Source of the DNA: Stercorarius parasiticus
Taxonomy: Eukaryota > Chordata > Aves > Charadriiformes > Stercorariidae
Assembly (NCBI GenBank): GCA_013396915.1
Contig: VWZL01004604.1
Span: 310,001 to 374,000 of the forward strand
Direction of reading: 5' to 3'
DNA: 64,000 nt
Shown: in pieces, positions 1 to 13,059 of the stretch
How positions within the stretch are numbered: position 1 is the first letter of the stretch
Layout: each line of letters begins with the position of its first letter
Translations under genes and position numbers: made by a program
Notes under the pieces: model-generated
Told to the model about the DNA's origin: nothing
The model's input: only the letters and a program-made list of their open reading frames with translations
Database searches by the model: none

Positions 1-3000
1 TGACAGCTGGAAAAGCCCAGGTCCAGGTCTGGCCTTCTGCCATGCCCTCTGTGCCGCTTGGATCAGGCGTGGGGTGTCCTCCTGTGCTCCTTCCCACTGA
101 GCGCTGCGGGTTCCCTGCTGCATGGCGCCCCTCCGGTGCAGGCCTTGTCCTGTCGCCGCCGCTCGCCGTGTGCGGCCATGGACGGTGTGGCCGCAGTTGC
201 TGCGGTGGGGACAGAGCTGCTGCACTGTCACGGTGCCTGTGTCAGCCCCTCGGCTGCAGCTCCTGACCTTCCCGAGGCCTGGAGGAAGAGGAGGAGGAGG
301 AGGGCTGTCGCTGTTGCCATTACTGCTGGCCGTGGCCTTCAGAGGTTTCATTCCTCTGCTCGGGGCCCGGCGGCCACGGCTCCTTGGGCACCATCCACAG
401 GGGCTGCGACCTCCAGCACAGCGTCACGCTGGCACCTCTAATACATGGAAGAGTTGAGGTATTGACTGCCACTCCCTTACAGAGCCACTTTAAGCCCACA
501 ATCCTGGCTAACTAACCAGGATTTCTTCGGATAACAGTTAGTTTGCTCTGGCTTGTTAACAGACAAGAAAAAAAAAATTATTAAGCCCTGTCAAATCCTC
601 CTGGATGTGTATTATATCTGAACTCAGCATCTCTTCTACAGATGATTAAGAATCTGAGTCTCTTGTTGTTCAAGACATTACTGCATTCTGGTTTTCCCAG
701 CATTTAACATCCTGAGAGTTATTACAGTTTCTCTCTCTTCATGCCACCTGGGCATGGCAAATGTTCACTTTGTAGTTAGAGATTCTCTTCTGCAGAGAGG
801 TAACAAGAGTTATCAAGGCCATTAGCCTTTGCCCGAGACATTCTTTAAATCCGGGGGAAATTGCCTGTTGAGAGATGTAGTCCCCTGTTTGCTGGGGGCA
901 CAAGCAGAGACGATGCAGCAGTTATGATCTGAACGCTCCCTGCCCCACAGGGACTGCGCTAACGTTACGCTCTTACATTCCCCCTGCCCTGACACTGCGG
1001 ACATTTACCTTGGGTTGTATCTACTCCTTAGGCATGCTTCTTTTCCTCCTCTTCCTCTGGTTTCTCTGCAAGACAGATGGTCTTCAAAGCCAAGCAGGGA
1101 GACGTGGCCAAGGAAGACAGCTCAATGTTGAAGAGAAAATCTGTAGTTAAGAATGGGTTTCAACAGATTTCTCACTTTCTGACCATAAATCTAATTAAGC
1201 ATAATTTTCAAATACATATCTGCTACATATGGGCATATATAAATATATATGTATTTATGGATTAGCCTTGCCCCACGTATGTTCTAACTAGTTTGCTGCG
1301 GTCTGCGCTTACATTTAAACTGTGCACAAAAGTCCCATTGTTCTGAGCCAGGTGCTGGTTATTTGCGTTGGTAAGTGCCGGTACCAGAGGCAGCAGCGAT
1401 ATAAAACTGGCTGCCGGCTGCTCAGTGTACACCCAACCTGCGAAGGCAGCAAAAGGGACCTTTGAAAGAGGCGACCACCGACAGGGGGAAATGTCCCCCA
1501 CAGATGGGAGCGGATCCCTGCGCCTCTCCTGCTCCCTCTATCATGTCTGCTCCCAGTCCGGAGTGACCAAGGGTTGCTGGGCCTAAAAATCATTGACGGC
1601 TTTTCAATAAGGAGGAGAGAATCCTGAACAGTCCTGCCTGGTAGTTTTCGTAGTGTAACCAGACCCGAGAAGAGACCAACACTGGATCGATCCAGTGATT
1701 TATCTTCTCCAGTGGAAAAATGGCTCTAATTTTATATGTTGCAACATAGGCATTGCCACAAAATCATCAGAGAGTTGGACAATTTGCAGATTAAAGGTCC
1801 TCTTGCTTCCTAAATTAAGCAGCTATTCATACATTTACGTAAGTGTGGTCTTCATTAACCTTTAATGAGTGGAGTAAAAGTCATTTCACTACCCACCAAA
1901 TTTAAAACCAACTTGCAAATCACCTTTATTAAATAGTAAGACCTCTCTCATCAGACCAGAGCTTACCCTTCAAGGCTCAGGAGACAGAATAGCTCCGGAC
2001 ACTGCCTGCATACCTTTTCTACCACTCTAGTTTTGCTATTACTCACAACAATTCTGTGCTCTTTTTCTGAGCTAATCCCAGCGGAAAATGCAAACTGCAT
2101 TGCTTCTGCAGAATATTCTGGACAAGAATTACCAAACTATGCCTCCAAAGGCCAGTAGAATTGGCACATCTTTTAATTATTTTGGTTTTAAAAAAATGAA
2201 AGCTAAAAACCAAGTCATCGGTCCTCAGTTTATTCATTTACTTTTGGAGGACCGGTCAGGCTCCATCCTCCATGGAGCAGCAAACCTGTCCTTGCAGCAC
2301 TCGCTTGCGATTGCCATTCAAAACCATCCTAGATATTAATTTTTACTTGACCTCAGTAGTAGTTAAGATGTACTTCAAGTCTGGTTATAGATTTCTCCCT
2401 ACCAAAGTCCTTCATCTTGTCTCACAAGATCCCTTTCTTTTAATATCCCATCTTTCTAAAAGCAATCCTAGAGCTTTTAGTCCAAAATATAATATGAGAC
2501 TTATTCTAATAACCAGGAAAGGAAACTGAATTTTTTTTTGCCTAGAAAATGTCTAGAGAATAGTAATAGCAAGTTTAGTTGTACGCTGCTGTTTTTTAAT
2601 ACTGAATGTTTAAATATAGTGATTAAAGTACCATTGCATTCTAAACAGTGATAAAAAGAAAAATATACATATTCTAAACAAGAAATGCAGGCTTCTGCTC
2701 TGATCTTGTGGGTAATACAATATAGGAAATTTTAAGGTGAAAACCTAAAACAGGCACTTAAGTAACAGACAGTATTAAGATTTTGCCAAAAGTTGTAAAG
2801 CTGTTAGTCTAAAAAAGAAACTTAGCATTGGAAATCTGGAATCTGTATTTTACCCTTCTTGCTTAAGCTTAGGGATGCTTCACTAGCCAGGAAGGGTGTG
2901 TTTTGTTACCGAGTAAAAACAACAAACAAAACTGGGACAGGACAAAAAGGGCATCGTTTATTCTGACATAAAAAAATTAAATGTAAATTCACCTTATTTT

Positions 3001-5030
3001 TTGTTGTGTCAATCCACCTGCAAAATCATCTTTGGCCCCAGCACATTTTGAATGTGTAAAAGCTATGTTTGTAGCTAATTATATTTGATACAGTTAAAAC
3101 CGATTCCTGTATGGAAAGTGTGGGACGAATACACCACATTTTAGAGTTCTGGACTTCAAGAGCCTTAAAATCCTTAAGAAGTTAAATAACGAAGAAGTGA
3201 TTATTGCAGATGGGTTCAGCATTCACTGCAGCATCAAAGGGAAAATGTTTTGAATTGGCAGCGCTCCTTGCTGACTGCCGGGAAGTAATAGCGGGCTGGT
3301 TTTAGGTTTAGCAGGAAAAAGAAAAGGTGGGGTTAAAATTCCCAGTTCCTGGAGAATGAAATACCTGGTACGTGACCCGATAGCAAAGTTCAGGGCTCGG
3401 TCAGCGCAGGCACCCAAGCAATCCCCTCTCAGTGCTGTTCTGGAGTGGAAGTGGAAGGAAAACACTGCTGGTTTCGTTTGTCTTGACTGAGACTCTCCAC
3501 GGCAAGGCTGGCTGTCAGAGGCTTCGCTCCTCGCCACTGCAAAGCCAATGGAGAAAACAGAATTATCTTAAAAAACAGTAATTTCTTCCGCCACTGGTTC
3601 TAAGGACTACATGGCAGTGTCTGTGGGCGAGTGACCGGGACCTCTGTTTCCGACACTTGTCACCTGACACAGAAGAGCAGGTCCTACTCCAGCCTGGGAG
3701 CCGCTGGAGCCCCTCGCTGCGGGGGCACGGGCTCCCCCAGCCCCACCACCCTCTTCCAGCCCTCCCCAGGGCCCTCTCCTTCCCCACCCACCGAGAGGGG
3801 CCACCGCGCCACACACATCCACCTCGCTTCGGCGTGGGGAGGAGTACTTTCGGATGGAACCTCCAGGGGTGGAGATGCAGCAGCTGTGGGGAACCGAAAC
3901 TCTCCTAATTCATGAGTTACGTCCTGTACAGCCCCAGCTGCCGGGAGGGGATAAAGCGAGGGACTCCAGTTCCCACTGCTGGAAATGCTGGAGTAACCTA
4001 AAACCAGCCGCTGGCTCCCCAGCAGCTAACCGAAACAGCTTTATCTGCAGGGTCACGGCACTCCTGAAGTGACTTAGGGACCCAATCTCAGGGTAGGGAC
4101 ACTTGCATTGCAATTGCCAGCTATTTTTTGTGTTTGAACTGAAAAGCCATTGGAGGAGAGCTATGAGCCTAGCAGCACTTGTAAATGATACTTAAAATTC
4201 TCTTCATTTCATTTTTTGAAAGTCAAATACCTAGGGTGACAGAGTTTTTCTGCCATGAAGATGTCAAGGACACCTGGCTGGAAGGAAAACAAGTAAATCT
4301 GTCTGAAAGGCAGCACGCACAAGGGCCTTTGTGCCATGTATAACCTGTGAAACCTATCAACATTTCAGATATGAATACAAAAGTAGTAGTAGCAGCTGCC
4401 ATCTTCTTTATGCTATTATGCAAGCTGACCACAGAAATGCAATGTAAGAAAACAGCCTGTAGTAGTAGAAAACTACAGAAAACAGCCTGTAGTTCACCTT
4501 TTTTATCAAATCAGTTTACTAGTTAATTGGGAAGAAATAGGGAGCTATAAATATTATGACCTAGTTCTACAAGTCACTTGCAGGATGAGCCCTAGGCTTG
4601 TGCGAGCTGAATTTCATGGCCCTTCTTGAACACTGAAACCAGTGCAGAACACAAATCCATTTGTTTTTTATATAAATCACCAAATCAATTGATTATATCC
4701 AAATTCTATGAACGTGTCAGGCTCACTGATTGCCTCAGCTGGCCATAGAGCGGTTTGCTGTCGTGTGGGTTAACTGGAACAAGTCAGAACCTGGTGTTAT
4801 CTCAAACAGAATATGTAGTTATTGCTGTATAGCCTGTAGAAAAACACAAGCTTATAGCATAAACTTGAGAGAGGTGTTACCTATTTAAAGCCATTAATAT
4901 GATCCAATAAAGTGATTCACATGCAAAACTGAATTCTAGAGACCATGCTGCACGCTTGCAAAACAGGCTGTCCCATGACAGAAAGGGGGCAAATTTCATA
5001 TTAAAGTTTATAACGACGGCATTAAGGCCA
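1..5030. other. Upstream intergenic region
   Basis: No coding exon, RNA gene or clear interspersed repeat is recognised here. Bases 1-460 are GC-rich with many CpGs, and 3600-3950 are moderately GC-rich. The rest is ordinary AT-rich DNA. Short ORFs on both strands show no family signature and no consistent splice structure. A 17-base unit is duplicated at 4447-4463 and 4477-4493 (period 30). In human the gene upstream of ZNF532 is MALT1, but none of its exons are visible. Confidence 0.6.
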
Positions 5031-5225
5031 GGTTGCTTTGCGCCAAACAAAAGCCTGGCACCAAAGGCAGCTGGTCCCAAGAGACAACGGCCAAACGGCC
5101 GAGCCATCCCCGGGAAGGGCCTCATGGCTTCGTGATGCCCCGTTTCTGTGAGGAGCGACAGCGCCCGTCCACGGCAAAGCCCTCGGCCGGCATTTCCCGG
5201 TGCCGCGCCGGCTCCCGTTCCCGCC

Positions 5226-6118
5226 NNNNNNNNNNNNNNNNNNNNNNNNNNNNNNNNNNNNNNNNNNNNNNNNNNNNNNNNNNNNNNNNNNNNNNNNNNN
5301 NNNNNNNNNNNNNNNNNNNNNNNNNNNNNNNNNNNNNNNNNNNNNNNNNNNNNNNNNNNNNNNNNNNNNNNNNNNNNNNNNNNNNNNNNNNNNNNNNNNN
5401 NNNNNNNNNNNNNNNNNNNNNNNNNNNNNNNNNNNNNNNNNNNNNNNNNNNNNNNNNNNNNNNNNNNNNNNNNNNNNNNNNNNNNNNNNNNNNNNNNNNN
5501 NNNNNNNNNNNNNNNNNNNNNNNNNNNNNNNNNNNNNNNNNNNNNNNNNNNNNNNNNNNNNNNNNNNNNNNNNNNNNNNNNNNNNNNNNNNNNNNNNNNN
5601 NNNNNNNNNNNNNNNNNNNNNNNNNNNNNNNNNNNNNNNNNNNNNNNNNNNNNNNNNNNNNNNNNNNNNNNNNNNNNNNNNNNNNNNNNNNNNNNNNNNN
5701 NNNNNNNNNNNNNNNNNNNNNNNNNNNNNNNNNNNNNNNNNNNNNNNNNNNNNNNNNNNNNNNNNNNNNNNNNNNNNNNNNNNNNNNNNNNNNNNNNNNN
5801 NNNNNNNNNNNNNNNNNNNNNNNNNNNNNNNNNNNNNNNNNNNNNNNNNNNNNNNNNNNNNNNNNNNNNNNNNNNNNNNNNNNNNNNNNNNNNNNNNNNN
5901 NNNNNNNNNNNNNNNNNNNNNNNNNNNNNNNNNNNNNNNNNNNNNNNNNNNNNNNNNNNNNNNNNNNNNNNNNNNNNNNNNNNNNNNNNNNNNNNNNNNN
6001 NNNNNNNNNNNNNNNNNNNNNNNNNNNNNNNNNNNNNNNNNNNNNNNNNNNNNNNNNNNNNNNNNNNNNNNNNNNNNNNNNNNNNNNNNNNNNNNNNNNN
6101 NNNNNNNNNNNNNNNNNN
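5226..6118. other. Assembly gap (893 N)
   Basis: A run of N from 5226 to 6118 sits inside the CpG island. A single ambiguous base also occurs at 6369. ORFs that read across the gap (for example the long minus-strand frame at 4877-7180) are artefacts of translating N. Confidence 0.99.
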
Positions 6119-7089
6119 ATGGTCGTTTTCCCCAGAACGGGGTGGGGATGAGGGATGTGGAGAAAGTGCCAGATACGAGCCGTCTCCGCGGGGAAGGGGG
6201 GGCGAGGGGTTGTGCCCGAGACCTCTGCTCACGGTTACAGGTGCAGCCCGCAGCGCTGAGGGCCGGCCGGCGGGGCCGAGCCTGGCAGCCGGCTTGGAGG
6301 AGAGCCGTGCTGAGGAGCCATCGCACGGCAGAGCCCGCAGAGGATGGGGCCGGGCGCGTAGGCGGAGGNTTTTGCCAGTGCCAGGGTGAGTAGCCACAGA
6401 GGAGCCGGGTGAGCCGCGCCTGGGCCGGGGGCGACCGGCGGCCCCGCAGCCCGAAGGCCCTGGGTGGCAGGGAGGAAAGGGGGAGCGGGCCAGGAGCAAG
6501 GCTACCGTGGGCCAAGGCGGGTGCAGGGCCCTCTGGAGGGACCGAGGCCCCGCAGGGAGCCGTGACCTCGGCGAGGAGCCGCCCGGAGCCGGGCGTGGGG
6601 CCGAGGGCAGGCTGCGCCCAGCAGCCATCTTTGCGGGGTGCCCGGGCCTCCCCCGCGGCGTGGGCAGGCGGGGGGTGCTGCAGCCTGCCGCTCTGCAGTG
6701 CCTCAAGGATAGTTGAATAGCAAGGGGAAAAAAAAAAAAAAAAGAAGAAGAAAAAAAAAAGAGCTCATCAGCCAGCTCGGTGCTGCGAGGAGGGGGCAAA
6801 GGAACTATTTTGCAGGCATCTCTCTGCTGCGGAAATGGATTTCTTGAGGGGAGGGAGCCGCGCCTGTGGGCGATCTCGGTAGCAGCGCTGTGCAGAGAGC
6901 AGAAAATGCCACCCCGGCGGCCCCAGAGGCGGCAAGGAGTGGGGAGGGCGGCCGGGAGAAGCGCTGGATGGGCCGCCCCACGGCCACGGGCGTGAGGGGG
7001 CCGATGTGGCGGCGATGGGCAGCCGCCCCGTGTGCTGAGGGGGGCAGAGAGGGGGGAGCAGCCCGTGGCTAGCAGGCTGTCTCCCAGGG

Positions 7090-7207
7090 CTGTGGCCGAG
7101 CCTGCCTGGTGCTGCAAGAGAGATCCTGTGAGGATTTTTATTGCGGTCTCTTTGTTAGCTACAGACAGGCACGCACACACTCCCAGCTTTCAGCCAGGTT
7201 GTGGGAG
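7090..7207 (+). other. ZNF532: Candidate non-coding first exon of ZNF532 (3' end)
   Basis: The sequence ending at 7207 is followed by a perfect donor, GAG|GTAAGT, with GT at 7208-7209. This is the strongest donor at the downstream edge of the island, so it is a good candidate for the 5' UTR exon that splices to the acceptor at 20217. A second good donor, AGG|GTGAGT with GT at 6386-6387, is an alternative. The left boundary given is arbitrary because no transcription start can be read. Confidence 0.4.
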
Positions 7208-10200
7208 GTAAGTGGGGGGGTCGGGGTGGGAGAAGGGAGCGTGTGGGGCGGCTCTGGGGAGCAAGGGGGCTGCGCGGGCCGGGCAGGAGGGCAGCAGGGG
7301 CACAGGGCCGCCGCTGGCCCCGCCGCCACTGAAAAAACAGCCCCTGCGATTTCCAGGGACTTGTTGGCAACTCAGCGAGGGTTGCCATAGCTTTTTATGT
7401 AGGGTGACCAGAACCGGCTGGAACTGGTTTGAGGCAGATCAGCTCCTGAACACAATGCAGTCACTGAGCTACTACAGTGGGATAGCTTCCTCCCTTCATG
7501 GCAGCCAAAAGCAGAGGAGCTTGCAGAAAGATACCATCCCAAAACAGTATGTGAATGCACACTTTAGACACACAGCACTGGTATGTGGCTAATATAGTCA
7601 TAAAGGATTCTGTATATAAATGTACATATTTGCAGTAACTGAGATTACTTTGGCTTTTCGTGCCTTTTTATGCTTAAGGAATGGGCAAGAGCTGAGATTT
7701 ATGACCCTTATTAAAATATTTTTGCTTTGCAAGGGTGGGACACTGGTTATGCAGTCTATTTTAAAACTAAACTAAATAAAATTGATTGAATGATTTGTAA
7801 TTGTAGTTATGCTTGTGACTGAAGAATGCTGCTTTGCATGCTGTTTTATTTACAGGGTGCTGTCTTGTGGTTTTCTTCTTTAGGAGACGTTAAGTGTGTG
7901 TGGGGGGGTGCCGTGCCTTTCTCTAAGGCCAAAAGGAAACAATATTGTTGTAGAATTGTGCATAAAAGCATTGCAAAGATGCTGTAAGGCATACCCGTTT
8001 TCCTTTTTTTTTTTTTTTTCTTTTTTCCTTGTAGGCCTATTGATTGGGGCTGCCTTTAACCCTTTCATATTTGCAGAGGTAATGCATCTGTGGCAGTAAC
8101 TGAGCATTGGCTAAAAAAATCTTTCAAAGGTCAAGGTTCACAAGGTGAGATGTGGTGTTTTGGGTATGAATATAACAATAGCATGAAGGTACATGTATGT
8201 GAAAAGTAAATCTGGCTCCTGATTGCACGCTTGGCACACTAGTAAGGAGGCAATTGTTTAAGTGTTACTAAAGAAATGCTATTAACATCCTCCAGTTTTA
8301 ATAGGATTAAAGCTATTATTTGTAAAGACGGATATCTTAGCTAAATACAGTATTATCACTGAAATATCTTATAGCCAGATAGACGGTTTTTCACAATGCG
8401 GTGATATGGAATAGGCCTCTGAGTGACAATCATAAATTGTGAACCACATGGCAGTGAACAGTTCTGTGTTGTTTTACAGCATTGCACATTCCGAATTTGC
8501 TGCCTAATTATTTAAAGGTTGCTTGTTTGGACATATCTGAGTAACCCAATACTTAATTCTGAATTAAGGTCTTCAGTGTTAAACGTGTACTTAATATAGC
8601 CTACATGGAAAAAAAACAACATAGGAAATAAATAGTATGGACGGTGTTTCTTAAGCTGTTGTAACCCAGGGAGGATTTTGCAGCAGCCAAGTGGAAAGAT
8701 GTATTTTAGAGGTTTGATGGAGCTCCAGTGGGTTATTAGTGGCATGAATTATAATATTGTGCAGTAATGAAATAAGAATAGGAAACTGGATGGGCAGTGC
8801 ATCAGCTCCTGAGGGATGACTACTTTTAACTCAAAGCAATAGATAATGGATAGGATTATTTTTTTTCCCCCTTATCTAAAAAAATAAATGTGTACTTCAG
8901 TTTGGGTTGGCATTTGTATCTTATAGTGAAAGCTGAAGGATTCAGAGAGAGGGCGAGGGGGAGAGAGAAGAAAGCAGTAATGAATGTAGCAAAGGGAAGA
9001 ACAAAGGCTGTTAGAGCTTACACATTGGAACACTAAACATTTTGCCTTGGGGATTCTTTTGCTAGAACTGTTACTTCCTATAACAGGAAATCAGCAACTC
9101 TAGAATCTTATCCAGTGTGATTTTTGAAAAATCTGACCAGTCCCGGCTGTGTTAGCTGGTTTGGTAATCTACAATCAAGATAAATATGGAGGCAAAACAC
9201 TGCAAATGTTCTGTTCTAGTGTGCAATGAGGGTCTTTATCCTCTGTGCTCATCAGAATAAAGTAGACGGTCTTAAAAGCCTTGAGAGGTTGTGGATATTG
9301 GGTAAGTTGTATGGTGGCTGATGATAGGCAGGGTGCCTGCATCAGAGAGTGACAATACAAGGGAACCTTTTCACTTCTGACTGCAGTAGATTACGTAAGG
9401 TATTTAGATACTAATTGTAGAAAAGCAAAAATAGCATGCTGATGTTTAGCCTGAAATTATGTTTTTGTGCTTTTTATTACAGCTACAATGTGTTGTTTCT
9501 CAGATTTGATAGGGCAGTAAACAGCTTATGTGCCTAACATATTACTGTGCTGATTTCTGTTCATATTTTTCATAATTTGGATGCAGAGGTTCTATATTTG
9601 ACTATAGACACCCATAGCAAAATTATGCTTGCAAACATGAATTCTTGTTGCATGATAGGAATAGTATCTATTGCTGCTGCTGATGGATGTTCTTTTCCAA
9701 GTGTCAGCTAAAATTCATATATTACATGAGAGCACCTCTTCGATTTATTTTTTCTCTCTACCAGAATAGTAAGCAATTTTAAAATTGTAATTTCTTGAAT
9801 TGTCACGGAACTCAATGTGTCTGCTTTGTTTGGATTTTTGAACACGATTTGTACTATGAATTTTTATTTTTAGCAAAGGAGGTTTTGAATTTGCAGGGAT
9901 TTTTGTAGGCTGTAAGATGAGAAACCTGAGTAGATGCTGGAGTCCGCAGTGTTCTTGGTGAGTTTTATTTTTATAGTCTAATAATATTTGTAAGTGCTCT
10001 TCGCCAGGAGATTCTGATTTTGCACGTAGGCCAGCTTTCCAGCAGAAAATGATGCTTAATGCTGGGGGGTTGGTCTTCTGTATCAGCAATCATGATCTCA
10101 TTTTGCACTGAGGCTTGTCTCAGGTAGTTGATCTTGAGAATAAGGGTAATGATTTATCAAGATCCAAGCCTCTTTTGAATGAATTAACTGACTTTGGTTT

Positions 10201-12574
10201 TCTTAGAAGTGTGAATGGGTGTTAACATATAAATATGCATACAGATTCCTGGGAATGTATGTTTAAAAACCAACAAAACAAAGCTTGACCCTAACGTTTT
10301 AGGGCCTGTTTGTTGCGAGTGTTGCGCAGGCGGGCCCTGCCGGACTGGGAGTGCTCTCACCGAGATTGTCTGCAGCTGCTTCAAGCTGGTTTTGAGCAAG
10401 AATTGCCATCCAGTGAAAAAAAAAAAAGTACATTAAAGAAAATGGGCAGGAAGCAAGTGTCATTTAGAATGTGGTTCAAATTTGCGTTAAATAGGGAATC
10501 TCAAATCCTGTTCATTATTGTTGTACATCTGGATTATTCACGTGTTATTGTCCCAGCCCATTTTACATATAGAAGTACAAAATTAAGCCAATTTTATAAT
10601 TCATTTTTAAGTCAAGTGCACAGAGAATGGTATGGGGATTTACCTGCTTTTCATTAGTTCATCTCCATTTTATGAGAAATTCAGGAAGTTGCTAGGCCCA
10701 AAACCTTAACTGGATCTCTCAACAGGTATAGGTAGTTTTCATTTGGCCAGCTGTGGATAGAGATGGTCTGTTCAGCTCCATACGGTGTGGGAAAGGAGAT
10801 GCCTTGCCTGTGTGTTAAAATATCCCTGTTCTTTTTGCCAGCCAAAGGCTGGTAATAGTGAGCTTTGAACCAGTTGCATGTGGTTCTCTTTAAACTGTGC
10901 TAGAGGTAGGTCAGTGGTGGTGTGAGAAGAGGAAACGGACAGACTTCAGAAGATACACCTTGTCTTTCCCTTCCTGTTTTCTCCTACCCAAAGAGAACTT
11001 GAGATACCCATTTTGCAAAAAAATAAGGAAGTTCAAAAATGGAGGAGTTAGACCGCAAGATGAGGCTTCTAAGGAGTCAAACTACAAGTAATTCTATTTT
11101 GTCTGTCAGAAAAACCCTGTGGAAATTTAAGAAAACAAAGCAAAAATTTTCAAGAACTGTCTTTACTTAATTATACCTATTGCAGGGGGAAAGCATTCAT
11201 CTTTTAACAGATTGTATAAGAAGGATCCATAATCAGGTGCAGGATCTAGTAGAAAAGAGGACAAAGACAATTATCAATGTTTTGAAAACGGTGGTAACAT
11301 GCTTACAGTTGTAAAACAACTCAGGCTCCTTTTGGGGATATCTTGGTGGTTTGGCACGGCTTGGTGATCCATAAGTGCAGAACTCAGCTAAGCGATAAGC
11401 ACAAATAGCACTTCGCCTCGCGTTAAAGACTGAATAAGAGATTCCTCTGCAGAGATCTTGTGTTCCTAAGGCTCAAAACTTGAATGCATGGGCAAACCAA
11501 TTGGAAAAAAGTTTTGTCTGTATGAATTAACAGCAAAAAAGGCAGCATAAATTCTTGAGCTTTAGTCTGGCTGCAACTGCATCTGCATTCTGTGCGTGGA
11601 GATAAGTATCATCCTCGTGGCCTCTGGGGACTCCCAAATTGTTTTGTTTACCAGGAGAAGACAATGTGCGTACACACGCACTGTAGGTCTGTCTCTGTGC
11701 CAGCTTACAGCAATACACCGTGAATGCCATGCAAGTGCTGTTTAGTCTCTTCATTATTTTTTCCATGACTTCCATCTTCTGCCACCCCAAATGTAATTTG
11801 CTGCCATTGCTTTCATTCGTGGCGTACGTGGTTTTGAACTTCCAAAATTTGTATGGAAGACACTCCTGAATTGAAAAATTAAAAATATTGTGAACAATTA
11901 CAACCAAACTGCACTTTTATTCAAATCAACAGAATACACCTGGTAATGCATTGACTTTGGTGGGTTTATTGCTTGCTTGTTTTCAGCATTTGCTAGTTTA
12001 AAACAACTCTTGCAGCCAGTGTGTGGATTAACAGGCTTCTGTGGTATTTTAGAACTAGATGAATAGAAGTAGAATGAGTGGAGGAATGGGTTAGTTAAAT
12101 AATTTTTTATAATTTTGTAAATAGTTTAGTGATTATTCTAAAATAATATTGTCTTTTGTGTATAATACTGAACAGTGTTTTGGATTAATAGTTGAGAAAG
12201 ATTGGTGTTCAAGGTTTTTTTCCTCCTTACGGCATCCAGATTTGTTTATAGCATCCTAATTGTACAGTAGATCAAAGTCAAATGTGAACTGGTACCATCT
12301 GCTGGGGGAACGGGCCACAGAGGCAGCCTGGTAAATCCCCACCACTAGCTGAGGTTTGTGTAGCTTCTTACCCTGTCCCAGTTCCAGAATGTTCCACCTG
12401 ACCGTGGCGTGAGCTGGACTGTGCTCTGCATCAGCAGCCTATGGGCAGTGGTTTCACAAGCTTCCATGGCTTCTTCCGTTTGATGGTGCACTCTGAAAAT
12501 GCATTTCAATATTGTCCTAAGTGGGCGGTAAGGCAAGGGAACGGGAGTAGGTCTGAATGCTAATGAACGGTTTA

Positions 12575-12764
12575 AATCTGTTTTACTGTGAGGGTGGTGA
12601 AACGCTGGAGCATATTGCCTTGAGAGGTTTTGGCATCTCCATCTTTGGAAGCACTCAACACCTGACTGGGCAGTGTCCTGAAGGTCCTGCGGTGGCTGTC
12701 CCTGCTTTGCGCAGGGAGGTTGGCGTTCCAGAGGTCCCCTTCAACCTCAGCTGTTCTGAGATTG
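12575..12764 (+). repeat. CR1 LINE 3'-end fragment
   Basis: The sequence carries the CR1 3' UTR hallmarks in order: ACTGTGAGGGTGGTGA, a stretch about a lone element being 'brought to' GGAAGC...CTCAACACC, TGGGCAGTGTCCTG, and the terminal CTTCAACCTCAGCTGTTCTGAG. It is 5'-truncated, as most CR1 insertions are, and moderately diverged. It lies in the ZNF532 first intron in the same orientation as the gene. Confidence 0.8.
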
Positions 12765-12858
12765 GGCGAAATGCTCGTTGAAGACTTTTTTGGGCAAGTA
12801 AAGAATAAATCTTGTAATTCTCCTGAAACTGACAACACCAAGGTTACTGCATTGAGTT

Positions 12859-12879
12859 AAAAAAAAAAAAAAAAAAAAA
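12859..12879. repeat. A21 homopolymer
   Basis: Twenty-one consecutive A residues about 95 bases downstream of the CR1 fragment. CR1 elements do not normally end in poly(A), so this is treated as a separate simple repeat. Confidence 0.9.
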
Positions 12880-13030
12880 GGGAAAAAATTTAAGACTTGA
12901 AATACTGGGCTAAGACCCGCCACAGCTTTTTTGAGGGGGAAGAGGGAGATACAATGATCTCTTAGAAAACCAGAAGTGCAAATTTGGATTTCCTCTTACT
13001 CATTGAGGCCCGTGCATGGAGGCAAATTGG

Positions 13031-13059
13031 ATTTTTCTTTTTTTCTTTTTTTCTTTTTT
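13031..13059. repeat. T-rich simple repeat
   Basis: Three or four units of CTTTTTT in a row form a short pyrimidine tract inside the first intron of ZNF532. Confidence 0.8.

Larger units (their letters stand above)
5030..7340 (+). promoter_or_regulatory. ZNF532: CpG-island promoter region of ZNF532
   Basis: This stretch is strikingly GC- and CpG-rich on both sides of the N gap, in contrast to AT-rich flanks. It is the only such island upstream of the ZNF532 coding exons and lies in the expected place for a broad TATA-less promoter. A purine tract of A runs and GAA units sits at about 6721-6760. Two strong splice-donor-like sites, near 6386 and 7208, suggest that a non-coding first exon starts here. 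The transcription start site cannot be fixed from sequence alone, and part of the island is missing in the gap. Confidence 0.75.

Noticed and set aside
1..5030. Possible 3' exons of MALT1, the expected upstream neighbour
   Set aside because: No translated segment resembles MALT1 and there is no clear terminal exon or poly(A) arrangement; the gene probably ends before the window.
4877..7180. Very long minus-strand ORF (767 codons), and similar frames on both strands at 5022-6515
   Set aside because: Most of the frame is translated N from the assembly gap, and the rest is GC-rich CpG-island sequence with no domain.
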